Below are positions 18,270-26,600 of a stretch of DNA of 64,000 bases, one piece after another. The DNA lies in NCBI RefSeq assembly GCF_001618865.1, contig NZ_CP015136.1, forward strand, positions 5,367,001-5,431,000, in the 5' to 3' direction. This stretch comes from Luteitalea pratensis. GTDB lineage: Bacteria; Acidobacteriota; Vicinamibacteria; Vicinamibacterales; Vicinamibacteraceae. Position 1 is the first letter of the stretch. Each line of letters starts with the position of its first letter. Position numbers and translations under genes: made by a program. Below the pieces are notes generated by a model. The model was given only the letters and a program-made list of their open reading frames with translations, was not told where the DNA came from and made no database searches.

Positions 18270-18905
18270 CTAGCGAATCGCTCGCAGTCGCACCGTCAGT
18301 GCGTCGAGTTCACGCGCACGCAGCTGGCGACTCTCACACGTCACCAGTTCGGCTGCGTACTCGAGCGCACGAGGTTCGATGATCACGCCAGCCTCGCGAT
18401 ACGCAGGCCACGCGACAATCGACAGTTCAAAGACATCCACGTCGAGCAGCTGGCGCACTGGTGGTCGCGTGTCTGGCAGCCACTTGTCCGCGATGGTGCG
18501 AAAGCCGAACGAGACACCATCGAGATCGCCACGTCGCACCGACTCGATCAGATCGTGACCAGTCGGGCTGTTCGGTGGCTGCAACTCGAAACGCAAGCCG
18601 ATGGCGTCTGGTATCAGTGTCAACGTGCCCGAGCGTGTCGAGCCGATCACCTTGGTGGGATCGTGGCCGATCAGTGCCTTGACGTCGCGACGTTCGCGCA
18701 AGCGTGCGAGCGCACCAGGTATCACTTCCTCGACGAACTCGGCACCGTTCGCGCCGTGCATCGGTTCACTGCGTTCGTTGAACCGTACCGCATAGCCCGT
18801 GAGCATCGGACCCTCGGCCCGATCCTGCAGACGTGCAGCCTCAGGCAGGCCACGTCGCTCCAGTGGCTGGCGTGTGTTACTCGTCTCACTCGTTGTCGTC
18901 GTCAT
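18270..18905 (-). CDS. HK97 family prohead protease
   Basis: This 211-residue U35-type serine protease matures the capsid by cutting off the scaffold domain. Motifs include GYAVRFNERSEP, EEVIPGALARL, catalytic His81 in IGHDPTKVIGST, Ser132 in LDGVSFGF, and the final conserved strand FELSIVAWPAY (about 159-169), which supplies the acidic residue of the triad. Length is normal. It starts at an ATG with a GGAG Shine-Dalgarno, and the capsid gene follows 176 bases downstream. The intact protease and capsid pair implies selection to keep the head-forming function. Confidence 0.93.
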   Translation of the reverse strand: MTTTTSETSNTRQPLERRGLPEAARLQDRAEGPMLTGYAVRFNERSEPMHGANGAEFVEEVIPGALARLRERRDVKALIGHDPTKVIGSTRSGTLTLIPDAIGLRFELQPPNSPTGHDLIESVRRGDLDGVSFGFRTIADKWLPDTRPPVRQLLDVDVFELSIVAWPAYREAGVIIEPRALEYAAELVTCESRQLRARELDALTVRLRAIR

Positions 18906-18969
18906 CTGCGCTCCGTTGTCCGTGCGTGTGTGCGTGGCACGAGCAAGAGGCAGCGATCAGTGCATTGTG

Positions 18970-19236
18970 TCAGTGACTCACACCAGCCTGCACCTCGACG
19001 ATGGTGGTCCGTTCGGGTGCCAGCATCTGCGCGATGCGGATGGCTGCACTCGCACACCGTAAGCGCATGTGATCCGATCCAGCTGCGGCCATCTGGCACA
19101 CGTCGGCTGCAGCCTGCAACGCCGCGAACGGCTTCGCGAGTGGATCGCACGCACTGTCGGCGATCAGCCGCACGATGTCGAGTGCCAGTGCATCCATCTC
19201 TGGCTCCAGTGGGTTCGGTGTGTCAGTCGTCGGCAT
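18970..19236 (-). CDS. Small hypothetical protein upstream of prohead protease
   Basis: This 88-residue, mostly helical, acidic protein reads LEPEMDALALDIVRLIADSA..AALQAAADVCQMAAAG. An AGGAAG Shine-Dalgarno lies inside the end of the preceding gene, whose stop is four bases from this start, which supports coupled translation. It sits where phages often encode a terminase-related or regulatory small protein, but no family is recognised. The helical content could allow dimerisation. Function unknown. Confidence 0.62.
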   Translation of the reverse strand: MPTTDTPNPLEPEMDALALDIVRLIADSACDPLAKPFAALQAAADVCQMAAAGSDHMRLRCASAAIRIAQMLAPERTTIVEVQAGVSH

Positions 19237-19240
19237 GATC

Positions 19241-19483
19241 TTACGCTTCCTGTTTGGGTGTCAGTCGATCAGTCGCCGTCGTCGGTGCTGCTGGTCGGAC
19301 TGTCGGTCTCCAGTTCAGCACCGTGATCAGCCGACAGCCGTTCGCCTCGCGTACGTGGTACCGAGTCGCGTACCAGGTGCGAGGCGTGGTGGTGTTTCCG
19401 TTCACTGCCGACACAGGCGTCTCGACGCGTGGTGGTGCCTCGCGGTAGCGTCCGAAGAACTCATCGAGATTCATCCACAGCAC
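19241..19483 (-). CDS. Small hypothetical protein of the element
   Basis: A GTG start at 19483 with GGGGAG seven bases upstream gives 80 residues; an ATG three codons in is the alternative. The N-terminus (MNLDEFFGRYREAPPRVETP) is acidic, followed by a beta-prone middle (TWYATRYHVREANGCRLITV) and a Pro/Thr-rich tail. It is followed four bases later by the 88-residue gene. I recognise no family. It begins just after the AGATCT-rich repeat region, so that region may contain its promoter. Confidence 0.52.
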   Translation of the reverse strand: MLWMNLDEFFGRYREAPPRVETPVSAVNGNTTTPRTWYATRYHVREANGCRLITVLNWRPTVRPAAPTTATDRLTPKQEA

Positions 19484-19563
19484 ATCCGTTCTCCCCTCTG
19501 ACTCGTCCGTTTCGCACGCGCACGGGAGTACGCCCGTAGTACTCCCTAGTCCGTCTTAGAACC

Positions 19564-19608
19564 CTTAGATCTCTTAGATCTCTTAGATCTGATCTAGATC
19601 TTCTAGAT
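19564..19608. repeat. Iteron-like tandem repeats (CTTAGATCT x3) and AGATCT palindromes
   Basis: Three perfect 9-bp units lie at 19564-19572, 19573-19581 and 19582-19590. Two further CTAGAT-containing motifs run up to the stop codon of the winged-helix gene. The block is AT-rich against its surroundings and adjoins the gene most like a replication initiator. It is a candidate origin or operator. GATC sites within it could be methylated. Confidence 0.6.
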
Positions 19609-20670
19609 GCGACCAGCTTCACGTCGCTCGCGTTCCTCGGCCGCACTGATCGAGTCACCCCACTGCACCTCGACATCGTGGAACGCCTGCGTCCACACAT
19701 CAGCTTGGTGACTCAACCATGCGTACCACGCCTGCGTCTCTTTCGTGTGGGGACGGTACCGCAGCCGATAGACCGTCTGCAGCGTGGCCTGCGGCACCAT
19801 ATGCGCTGGCAGTGGCAACAGGACCACCGTGCCTGTGGCCTGCAGTGCCCGCACGTCGTTCCAGGCGTCGTGGTTCTTGCGCAGCATGGCCTGCACGACG
19901 GCCTCCGCAGCTGTTCCGACACGTGCCTCCTCTGGTGTGTCGTGCCCTTGCCACTCCGCAGGCCAGAACGTGATCGCCGTGGCCGCATCAGCGTCCGCAG
20001 ACTCGGCAAGGCGCAGCACGCGGGTCAGCAATCCTGTCGCCCTCAGATCCTTGCAGCGGCACCACCACGCGTCGTAGTTGTCGGTACCGGACGCACCTGC
20101 ACGCACCACGTGCGGTCTGATCAGATCGTCGTCTGGTGAGAGTGGCGTGTGCAGGCTGTGATTCGATGTGAAGGCGACCACGTGCCATGCCGGTGAACGG
20201 AACAGGACGTGCTTGTCCCATCGTTCGTGGAGCACGCATGGTGGGAGGCCACCGACACCGGGCAGATCGTGACGTTCGTACATGTCGACGAACAGGCGCA
20301 GCAACATGGGATCGGCGTATTCCCGCAGCAATTCCATCGGCGGCACGCGATTCCCTTCAACACCGAACACCACCGATTGCGGCACCCACGCGAAGATCCC
20401 AGCGCCGCTGTCGACAATGCTCCGCAGTCCGTCGCGAATCGACCTGACGAGTCCTTCTGCCTCCAGCGCCTGCAGTGCCTGCCGTGCCTGTGCTTTTGAC
20501 ATGCCGACGTGTGTGGCAATGCCGGTGGCACCCCATTTCGTCGTCGTCGTCTTACCCATGCGGCCCAGGTTCAGGCACACGAACGCCAGCGCGGCATTCA
20601 TGCCGAGCGCGCACGCACGTGCCCACTGGCGCACATCGATGCGAGCGAAACGCGACTCGTGCCCGGTCAT
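19603..20670 (-). CDS. Winged-helix protein, possible replication initiator of the element
   Basis: This 355-residue protein starts at an ATG with a perfect GGAGGTGA Shine-Dalgarno and overlaps the preceding gene by four bases. The N-terminal 80 residues look like a winged helix: LAFVCLNLGRMG, then a GIATHVGMSKAQARQALQAL helix-turn-helix and EAEGLVRS wing. The rest has aromatic-rich segments (YDAWWCRCKDLRATGLL, AWYAWLSHQADVW) that I do not recognise. DNA binding plus a downstream iteron-like array suggests a replication initiator, but no Rep, primase or helicase motif is visible. A transcriptional regulator is the alternative. Confidence 0.65.
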   Translation of the reverse strand: MTGHESRFARIDVRQWARACALGMNAALAFVCLNLGRMGKTTTTKWGATGIATHVGMSKAQARQALQALEAEGLVRSIRDGLRSIVDSGAGIFAWVPQSVVFGVEGNRVPPMELLREYADPMLLRLFVDMYERHDLPGVGGLPPCVLHERWDKHVLFRSPAWHVVAFTSNHSLHTPLSPDDDLIRPHVVRAGASGTDNYDAWWCRCKDLRATGLLTRVLRLAESADADAATAITFWPAEWQGHDTPEEARVGTAAEAVVQAMLRKNHDAWNDVRALQATGTVVLLPLPAHMVPQATLQTVYRLRYRPHTKETQAWYAWLSHQADVWTQAFHDVEVQWGDSISAAEERERREAGRI

Positions 20671-20861
20671 CGCGTCACCTCCGGCCTACCATTGGGGCCG
20701 TGCTCGACGACGAGGCTGTGATCGCGTGGCGCATCCGACGCTTCGCGAATCTGCCTCAGTCGCTCCAGCACGGCGGCGAGATCATCGAGGCCGCACCTGA
20801 GGTGGCGCAGCACCTCGTGCGCTTCACGTTCCAGCGCAGCACGCTCGTGGTGCGCAGTCAT
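20667..20861 (-). CDS. Small helical protein, coupled operon middle gene
   Basis: The ATG at 20861 (GAGGCGG upstream) gives 64 residues, and both ends overlap the neighbouring genes by four bases in ATGA fashion. The sequence is a single long charged helix with heptad-like leucines (EREAHEVLRHLRCGLDDLAAVLERLRQI), suggesting a coiled coil, perhaps an oligomeriser or accessory factor for the following winged-helix protein. No family is recognised. The tight coupling on both sides is the main evidence that it is translated. Confidence 0.6.
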   Translation of the reverse strand: MTAHHERAALEREAHEVLRHLRCGLDDLAAVLERLRQIREASDAPRDHSLVVEHGPNGRPEVTR

Positions 20862-21130
20862 CGCCGCCTCGCCACAACGTCGAGCACGCACCTTGCGAGT
20901 TCCTCACCGGTCATGCCGACGACACCGGCGAGGTTGTGCAATAGCTCAGTCCGCACCGCCTTCTGTGCGTCGGTGGCCTGCGTCTGCACCGGATCGGCCT
21001 TGATGCGCTCGGCGGCATCCTGCGCCCAGAACATACACGTTGCGATGCGATCCTTTTCCGCCCAGTACGCTTCGCCTTCCTCGTCGTGCACGTTGGGGTC
21101 GCCAGATGGCGTAATATCGGTTTCGTTCAT
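20858..21130 (-). CDS. Small acidic protein, first gene of the coupled operon
   Basis: This 90-residue protein starts at an ATG with a GAGGAC Shine-Dalgarno. It has an acidic N-terminus (DPNVHDEEGEAYWAEKDRI) and a helical C-terminus (MTGEELARCVLDVVARRR). It opens a three-gene overlapping operon ending in the winged-helix protein, and an intrinsic terminator-like hairpin separates it from the HTH regulator upstream. Function unknown. Position just after the regulator suggests an early gene of the element. Confidence 0.62.
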   Translation of the reverse strand: MNETDITPSGDPNVHDEEGEAYWAEKDRIATCMFWAQDAAERIKADPVQTQATDAQKAVRTELLHNLAGVVGMTGEELARCVLDVVARRR

Positions 21131-21171
21131 CGTTCTGTCCTCTGCTCACGCTACGCACGTGAGTCGAAATC

Positions 21172-21209
21172 ACGCCTCGGTCTTGCCACAGACCGAGGCG
21201 TCGTGTTTT
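21172..21209. terminator. Intrinsic-type hairpin between regulator and operon
   Basis: An 11-bp perfect stem (ACGCCTCGGTC / GACCGAGGCGT, 8-base loop) is followed on the plus strand by CGTGTTTT. On the minus strand, the direction of local transcription, it is followed only by GATTTC. It separates the HTH gene (stop at 21226) from the operon starting at 21130. Confidence 0.6.
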
Positions 21210-21225
21210 GTGATCACATAACCTG

Positions 21226-21678
21226 TCACTTACGTGCGGAGCGCAGTGCTGGTGTGGCCATGCCGTGCACGATCCAGTTCTGCACGGTGGCGCGAAACCA
21301 CGCTTTGTGCCCACCAGGTAGCACCTTGTCTGGCTCAGGAAAGTAGTCATCCCTGATCCAGCGCCACAACGTCCCACGTGACTTGCCCACCATTACGCAC
21401 ACCTCCGGCGTGTCCAGTAGCACCCACGGATCGATGGGTGTGATCGGTTCACGAGCCACCGTGTTGCTGGCCAGCGGTGGCGGGCTGGTGCGATCCCCGT
21501 TCAACCAGGACAGGATGGCGCTGTGCTGGATGCGTCGGTCGCCACGGTGTGAGGTCTGGCACGCTCGGAGTTCTCCACGCTTGATCGCACGTCGCACAGA
21601 CGCAGGCGTAATGCGCAGTGCCTTTGCGAGTTCGGCAGGCGTGGTCGGATCGGGCAGCTGCTGGATGCGCTCGAACAT
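21226..21678 (-). CDS. Tandem helix-turn-helix regulator (excisionase-like plus AlpA-like)
   Basis: This 150-residue protein carries two separate MerR/excisionase-type DNA-binding folds. Residues 13-60 (TPAELAKALRITPASVRRAI, ending in SAILSWLNG) resemble HTH_17 excisionases. Residues 86-138 (LLDTPEVCVMVGKSRGTLWR, then FPEPDKVLPGGHKAWFRATV) resemble AlpA regulators. AlpA-like proteins switch on satellite and cryptic-prophage functions and act as excision factors. Fusing two such domains suggests binding to paired sites, perhaps the GGGGTCC-type repeats near the integrase. The gene has a GAGGGA Shine-Dalgarno and lies next to the integrase gene, as expected for a recombination directionality factor. 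Confidence 0.82.
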   Translation of the reverse strand: MFERIQQLPDPTTPAELAKALRITPASVRRAIKRGELRACQTSHRGDRRIQHSAILSWLNGDRTSPPPLASNTVAREPITPIDPWVLLDTPEVCVMVGKSRGTLWRWIRDDYFPEPDKVLPGGHKAWFRATVQNWIVHGMATPALRSARK

Positions 21679-22040
21679 CGTGATCCCTCATGCGTCGAGC
21701 ACAGGTGCTCGACCCACCGGATGGGTGGTGTGACTCGAGCGTCGAGTTAACGCACGCTTACGCGTACGCGTGATTGACGCAGCAATACAGAGCAGTTCGA
21801 GTTGGGGGCAACGGCACCGAGCGAGTCAGTGCGAGTCGAGGTCGAGTCGGAGTCGAGGTCGAGAGCGGGGACGTGCCGGGGACGATGATTTGCCCCCAGC
21901 GTCAGGTGCTCGGGCGTCAGCCTACGCCGTGTTTTGCTGAAACGCAATAGGGAAGATTCAGGCGCTGAAATGCCACGAGGGCTGCCAGCGTGTGCGATCA
22001 CGCCACCAGCCCTCGCGATGACCGACGAACACCGAGCGAG
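21679..22040. other. Control region between integrase 3' end and regulator
   Basis: No gene is supported in these 360 bases. It should contain the promoter for the leftward regulator gene. Visible structures are overlapping ACGCGT palindromes (about 21760-21770) and a run of GAGTCG/GGTCGAG direct repeats at about 21822-21862, which may be operator sites. Confidence 0.4.
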
Positions 22041-23261
22041 TTATCCCGCCGACGACACCACGTGTCCGTGTGCCGTTGCTGCTGCTCGCACCACCTCGGC
22101 CCACTGGTGCAAGGCCTGACGCAGTTCAGGCAGGTAGCTGTGCTGGTTGTAGATGCCTGCCACCTTGCCGAGGGCATCAGCGTGATTGAGTAAGCGTCCG
22201 ATCACATGTGGATGCACACCGAGGATCGCCATGTGCGTGGCACAGGCTCGACGCAGATCGTGTCCCTTCGCGTCGGCCACACCCAGTGCCTCAAGGCCTG
22301 TCGTCGTCGAGTGCTCATCCTTCGCGATCTCGACGGCACGCCATGCCCGATAGATGTCTGGTCCTGTCAGCTTGCTGTTCGGGAACACCCACACGCACTT
22401 GAGGGGCACACGGGCACGTTGGCGTGTCAGCACCTCGCGCAGTTCGGGTGTCACTGGCAGCACATGCGTGCGTCCGTTCTTGGGGTCTGGCTGTGTCCAC
22501 AGGTCACCGGCAATGTCTTGCCAGCGCATCGCGGCGATCTCGCCACCACGCTGGCCGAGCAGCAGCCGTAGTCGCAGCTGGTCGGCCTGTGCTCCCTCGA
22601 TCACGCCGTCACGTTCCAGTGTGTCGAGACCATTCCAGAACGTGCCGACTTCCTCTTTCGTGAGCACACGCTTGCGGGCACGTTCTTTCGTCGGCAGCGT
22701 GATCCCTGTGACGGGATTCGCCTCGATCCAATCGTGTTCCAGTGCGTAGCCGAACAGCTTGGAGCACAGCGCCTTGACACGATTCGCTTGCACTGGTGCC
22801 GACAGCTTGACGTGCTCGATCCGTTCGCGCACATCGCGTCGTGTGATCGACGACACCAGGCGTGTGCGCCAATCCGGCATCAGGTGCCGAGTGATGATCC
22901 GCTGGTCGTTGGCCCACGATTTCTTGCGAGGCTTGGCGTAGTGCTCGATGTAGAACTCGGCCAGCGCCTCGAACGTGTTCGCTCGGTCGGTCTGGATCTC
23001 AGCGACGGGATCGCGTCCCTCGTCAACCACGAGCAGCCGTTTGTTGGCCATCGCCCGTGCTTGCGCCAGCGTCATGCGCGTCACGTTCCCAATCGTGAGA
23101 CGGCGTCGAACGCGTCCGACGCGATAGCGGACCACCCACACGGCCTTGTCGGGTCCAATCCGCAGCGACAGTCCCTCACACCCCGCATCCCACACGTCCT
23201 TGCGCTCGGCGTTGTCGGCCAGCAGCTTGGTCACCCTTTGGTCGGTCAGTCTCACACGCAT
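22041..23261 (-). CDS. Tyrosine recombinase / phage integrase
   Basis: This integrase recombines the element with tRNA-Thr. Starting at the ATG 23261 (GGAG eight bases upstream) gives 406 residues. A longer frame upstream would run through the GGGGTCC-type repeats and is rejected. The order is an N-terminal arm-binding domain with LSLRIGPDK and ARAMANKRLL (DUF4102-like), a SAM-like core-binding domain (FEALAEFYIEHYAKPRKKSW), and the catalytic domain. The latter has Arg in LLLGQRGGEIAAMRW, HDLRRACATHM (His-x-x-Arg), the LLNH box and the nucleophile Tyr in IYNQHSYLPE. This is the P4/Sf6-like class that favours tRNA genes. It lies at the end of the element away from the tRNA gene and reads inward. 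Confidence 0.95.
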   Translation of the reverse strand: MRVRLTDQRVTKLLADNAERKDVWDAGCEGLSLRIGPDKAVWVVRYRVGRVRRRLTIGNVTRMTLAQARAMANKRLLVVDEGRDPVAEIQTDRANTFEALAEFYIEHYAKPRKKSWANDQRIITRHLMPDWRTRLVSSITRRDVRERIEHVKLSAPVQANRVKALCSKLFGYALEHDWIEANPVTGITLPTKERARKRVLTKEEVGTFWNGLDTLERDGVIEGAQADQLRLRLLLGQRGGEIAAMRWQDIAGDLWTQPDPKNGRTHVLPVTPELREVLTRQRARVPLKCVWVFPNSKLTGPDIYRAWRAVEIAKDEHSTTTGLEALGVADAKGHDLRRACATHMAILGVHPHVIGRLLNHADALGKVAGIYNQHSYLPELRQALHQWAEVVRAAATAHGHVVSSAG

Positions 23262-23300
23262 CACACGTCTCCAGATGTGGCCGCAGGAACCGTCTCCAGT

Positions 23301-23340
23301 TGGACCCCACTGGGGTCCACTGGGGTCCAATTGGGGTCCA
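23301..23340. repeat. Right arm-type repeats, TGGGGTCCA x3 plus one inverted
   Basis: TGGGGTCCA occurs at 23311-23319, 23321-23329 and 23332-23340, with the inverted form TGGACCCCA at 23301-23309. Spacing is 10-11 bp, one helical turn. The array lies between the integrase start and attR and matches the pair near attL. It could bind the integrase arm domain and also repress the integrase promoter. Confidence 0.75.
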
Positions 23341-23432
23341 AATGGCAATACACACCGAAACGCAGTGTAGCAGTATTTCCTAAGTATTTCGCGAAATAAG
23401 GCCAATCACGCGACAGGATGAAACTCATTTTT

Positions 23433-23482
23433 GCTGATTCGTAATCAGCAGGTCGCCGGTTCAAGTCCGGCCGTCGGCTCCA
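23433..23482 (+). repeat. attR: 50-bp duplicate of the tRNA-Thr 3' part
   Basis: This is an exact copy of 14159-14208 from the anticodon stem to the CCA. The acceptor 5' strand and D arm are absent, so it is not a functional tRNA. It marks the right end of the element. Confidence 0.93.
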
Positions 23483-23686
23483 CGCTAAACACAACAAAAC
23501 ACATACCTTACAGGTCCCCTCCGCAGCCTCTGGCGCTATATCAGTTGCGATTGGTCAACGCATAGTCAACAAGGCGAGGCTAGGAGCAGCCCCGGCGACG
23601 AGTCAGCCTCGGCTGCGCGACGTTCGGCTGCAGACATACAGTCGGATTTTTGATCTGACCGCACTGCTGGGATACTCGACGCCGCC

Positions 23687-26600
23687 ATGCGGGACCCCAC
23701 CACGCCGCGCGTGTTCGTTTCCTACTCGCGCACCGACGGTCTAGAATTCGCACGCCGGCTGCAGACGGCGCTGGAAACCGAGGATCTTTCCCTTTACCGC
23801 GATCTCCACGATCTGGTAGGCGGTGAGGATTGGTGGCGCCAGGTCGAGGCCGCAATTCGTAGCGTCGAGCACGTGGTGCTGGTGTTGTCGCCGGCCGCGC
23901 TGCGCTCGCCCTACGTGGCGCGGGAATGGAAGCTCGCCAGGCAGGAGGGCAAGAAGGTTTCGCCGGTCTCTGGGCCAGGCGCGCTCGACTTCTCACAGTT
24001 GCCGCGTTGGATGGCGCGCGCGCATCGTCATGACATCGACATTCCCGAGAGTCTGGCGAGGCTCGTGCAGGTGCTCAAGGGCCCGGCCGGCGAGAAGCGT
24101 GTGCCCTTCATGGCCGATGCGCTGCCCGAGGGCTTCGTCGCGCGGCCCGAGGAATTCGACCGGCTCAAGCGCAGTCTGCTCGACGCGCGTGGCGAGCCCG
24201 TAGCCATCACTGCAGCGCTGCGTGGCGCTGGTGGTTACGGCAAGACCGCACTCGCCAACGCACTGTGCCATGACAGCGACGTTCAGGAGGCGTTCAGCGA
24301 CGGCATCCTGCGCATTACGCTGGGCGAGAAGCCGGCCGATCTGGTCGGCAGCATCGCCGACCTGATCGAGACCCTCGTCGGCGAACGCCCGGCGTTCCGC
24401 GACATCGACCCCGCCAAGGTCGCGCTCGTAGACGCGCTCGATGATCGCCGCTGCCTGCTGGTGATCGACGATGCCTGGCGTGCCGAGGACCTGGCGCCGC
24501 TCTTGTATCGCGGACTGAGGAACCAGACCACGCGGCTCGTCACGACGCGCGACGATCGCGTCGTGCCGCGGGAGGTTCCCCGCATCGCCGTGGACGCGAT
24601 GCAGTCGGGGGAAGCGCAGGCCATGCTGTCGCGCGGAATGCCCCCGGAGACGGCGGCGGCGCTGCGGCCACGGCTCGCTTCGCTCGCTGGTCGGCTGGGC
24701 GAGTGGCCGTTGGTGCTCGGCCTGGCCAATGGCGTAGTGCGGACCCGGATGTCGCGCGGCGCGACCGTCGGCGATGCGCTTGCCTACGTCGAACGCGCGA
24801 TCGTGCACCGCGGGCTCGCGCAGGCATTCACGCCCGACGAACGCGCGTCCCGACGCCTTACCGCCTGGGGCACCTTGGAAGTTAGCCTCGAGCAACTCCG
24901 CACAGACGAGCGCGCGCGCTTCGCGGAACTCGCGGTGTTCGTCGAGGACGCCGAGATTCCCACGAGCGTCGCGCTTGGCCTGTGGCGGCAGACCGCGGCA
25001 CTCGATCCACTCGATGGCGAGGATCTGCTCGTGCGCCTGGCCGACCTGTCGTTGTTGGTGGAACTCGATCTCGGCCGCGGCGTGCTGCGTCTCCACGACG
25101 TCGTGCGCACCCTGCTGCGCGACGGGCCGATCGCGGGGCGCCTCTCGGAGCTCGACCGCCTTCTGGTGACGCACTACCGAGAGGCCAACGACGGCGACCT
25201 GGCAGCGCTGAGAGATGTCTACGGCCTACGGCACCTGATGGCACATCTGAACAGCGCGGGTGAGCTCCAAGTGGCGCGGGGGCTGCTCACCGATCCGGCA
25301 TGGCTCGCGAACAAGCTGCACCGCCTCGGCATCCAGCCGCTCCTTGCCGACTACGCCACGCTATCGCATCGTGACGCGACGCTGGACCTCGTCCGCGGGT
25401 CGCTCAGCTTGGCTGCTCCGGCGCTCGCGCGCAATGCAGGCGAGCTTGCCCAGCAACTCCTCGCACGCCTCGCGCCTGGAGATGCCAAGGGGTTGGACAA
25501 GTTCCTCGCGCACACGCGACGTCTGCTCGTACGTCCCACCTTGGTGCCACACCGTCCGACCTTCACGCCGCCTGGCGCCGAGCTGCGCCGGTACGAGGGA
25601 CATGAAGAGAGTGTCACCAGCGTGACAGTCCTGGCCGACGGGCGACGCGCGCTCTCGGGGTCTAGGGACCGCACGCTGCGACTCTGGGATCTCGACACCG
25701 GCGCTGAGCTGCGCCGGTACGAGGGGCATTCGGAGTGGGTCACGAGCGTGACCGTGCTGGCTGACGGACGCCGCGCTCTCTCGGGGTATTCCGACGGCGC
25801 CCTGCGGCTATGGGATCTGGAGACCGGCGCCGAACTGCGACGGTTCGAGGGCCATGACAACGTGGTCACGAGCGCGACCGTGCTGGCTGACGGCCGTCGC
25901 GCTCTCTCGGCATCCGCGGATTGGACGCTGCGGCTCTGGGACCTCGAGAGCGGCGCGCAGCTGCACCGCTTTGACGGGCACGAAGATTGGGTCGCCAGCG
26001 TGGCCGTGCACGAACGCTACGTACTCTCGGGGTCCTCGGACCGTACGCTGCGCCTCTGGGATCTCGAGACCGGCGTTGAGCTACGTCGGTTCGAGGGGCA
26101 CGAAGGCATGGTCACCAGCGTGACGGTACTGGCCGGCGGGGGCCGCGCGCTCTCGGGGTCTTGGGACCGCACACTCCGACTCTGGGACCTCGAGACCGGC
26201 GCCGAGTTGCGACGGTTCGCGGGCCATGACAACGGGGTCACGAGCGTGACCGTGCTGGCTGACGGCCGTCGCGCACTCTCGGCATCCGAGGATCGGACGC
26301 TGCGGCTCTGGGATCTCGACACCGGCGCCGAGCTGCGCCGGTTCGAGAGCCATGCAGGGCCGGTCACTAGCGTCACGGCGATGGCCGATGGGCGCCGCGC
26401 AATCTCGGCGTCCTGGGATCGGACGCTGCGGCTCTGGGATCTCGAGGCAATGCCCGAGCTGCCACGCTTTGGGGAGCACGAAGACAGGGTTAGTAGCCTG
26501 GCAGTGCTGGCCGACGGCCGTCGCGCACTCTCGGGGTCGTGGGATCGCACGCTGCGGCTGTGGGATCTCGAGACCGGCGTTGAGCTACGTCGGTTAGAGG

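Larger units (their letters stand above)
14209..23482. mobile_element. Integrated element in tRNA-Thr: reduced HK97-type prophage or phage satellite
   Basis: The element is about 9.27 kb and is bounded by a perfect 50-bp direct repeat of the tRNA 3' portion (14159-14208 and 23433-23482). It carries a tyrosine integrase, a tandem HTH regulator, a coupled operon with a winged-helix protein, prohead protease, HK97-fold capsid protein and cargo genes. All but one small gene read leftward. No terminase, portal, head-tail connector, tail or lysis gene is recognisable. GGGGTCC-type repeats sit near both ends. Its base composition is visibly less GC-rich than flanking DNA. A capsid-encoding satellite and a decayed prophage are both possible. 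Confidence 0.88.

Noticed and set aside
22041-23405. Longer integrase start at 23405
   Set aside because: The added 48 residues would be encoded by the TGGGGTCCA repeats and lack family similarity. The ATG at 23261 has a Shine-Dalgarno.
23433-23482. A second tRNA-Thr gene
   Set aside because: Only the 3' 50 bases are present, with no acceptor 5' strand or D arm. It is attR of the element.
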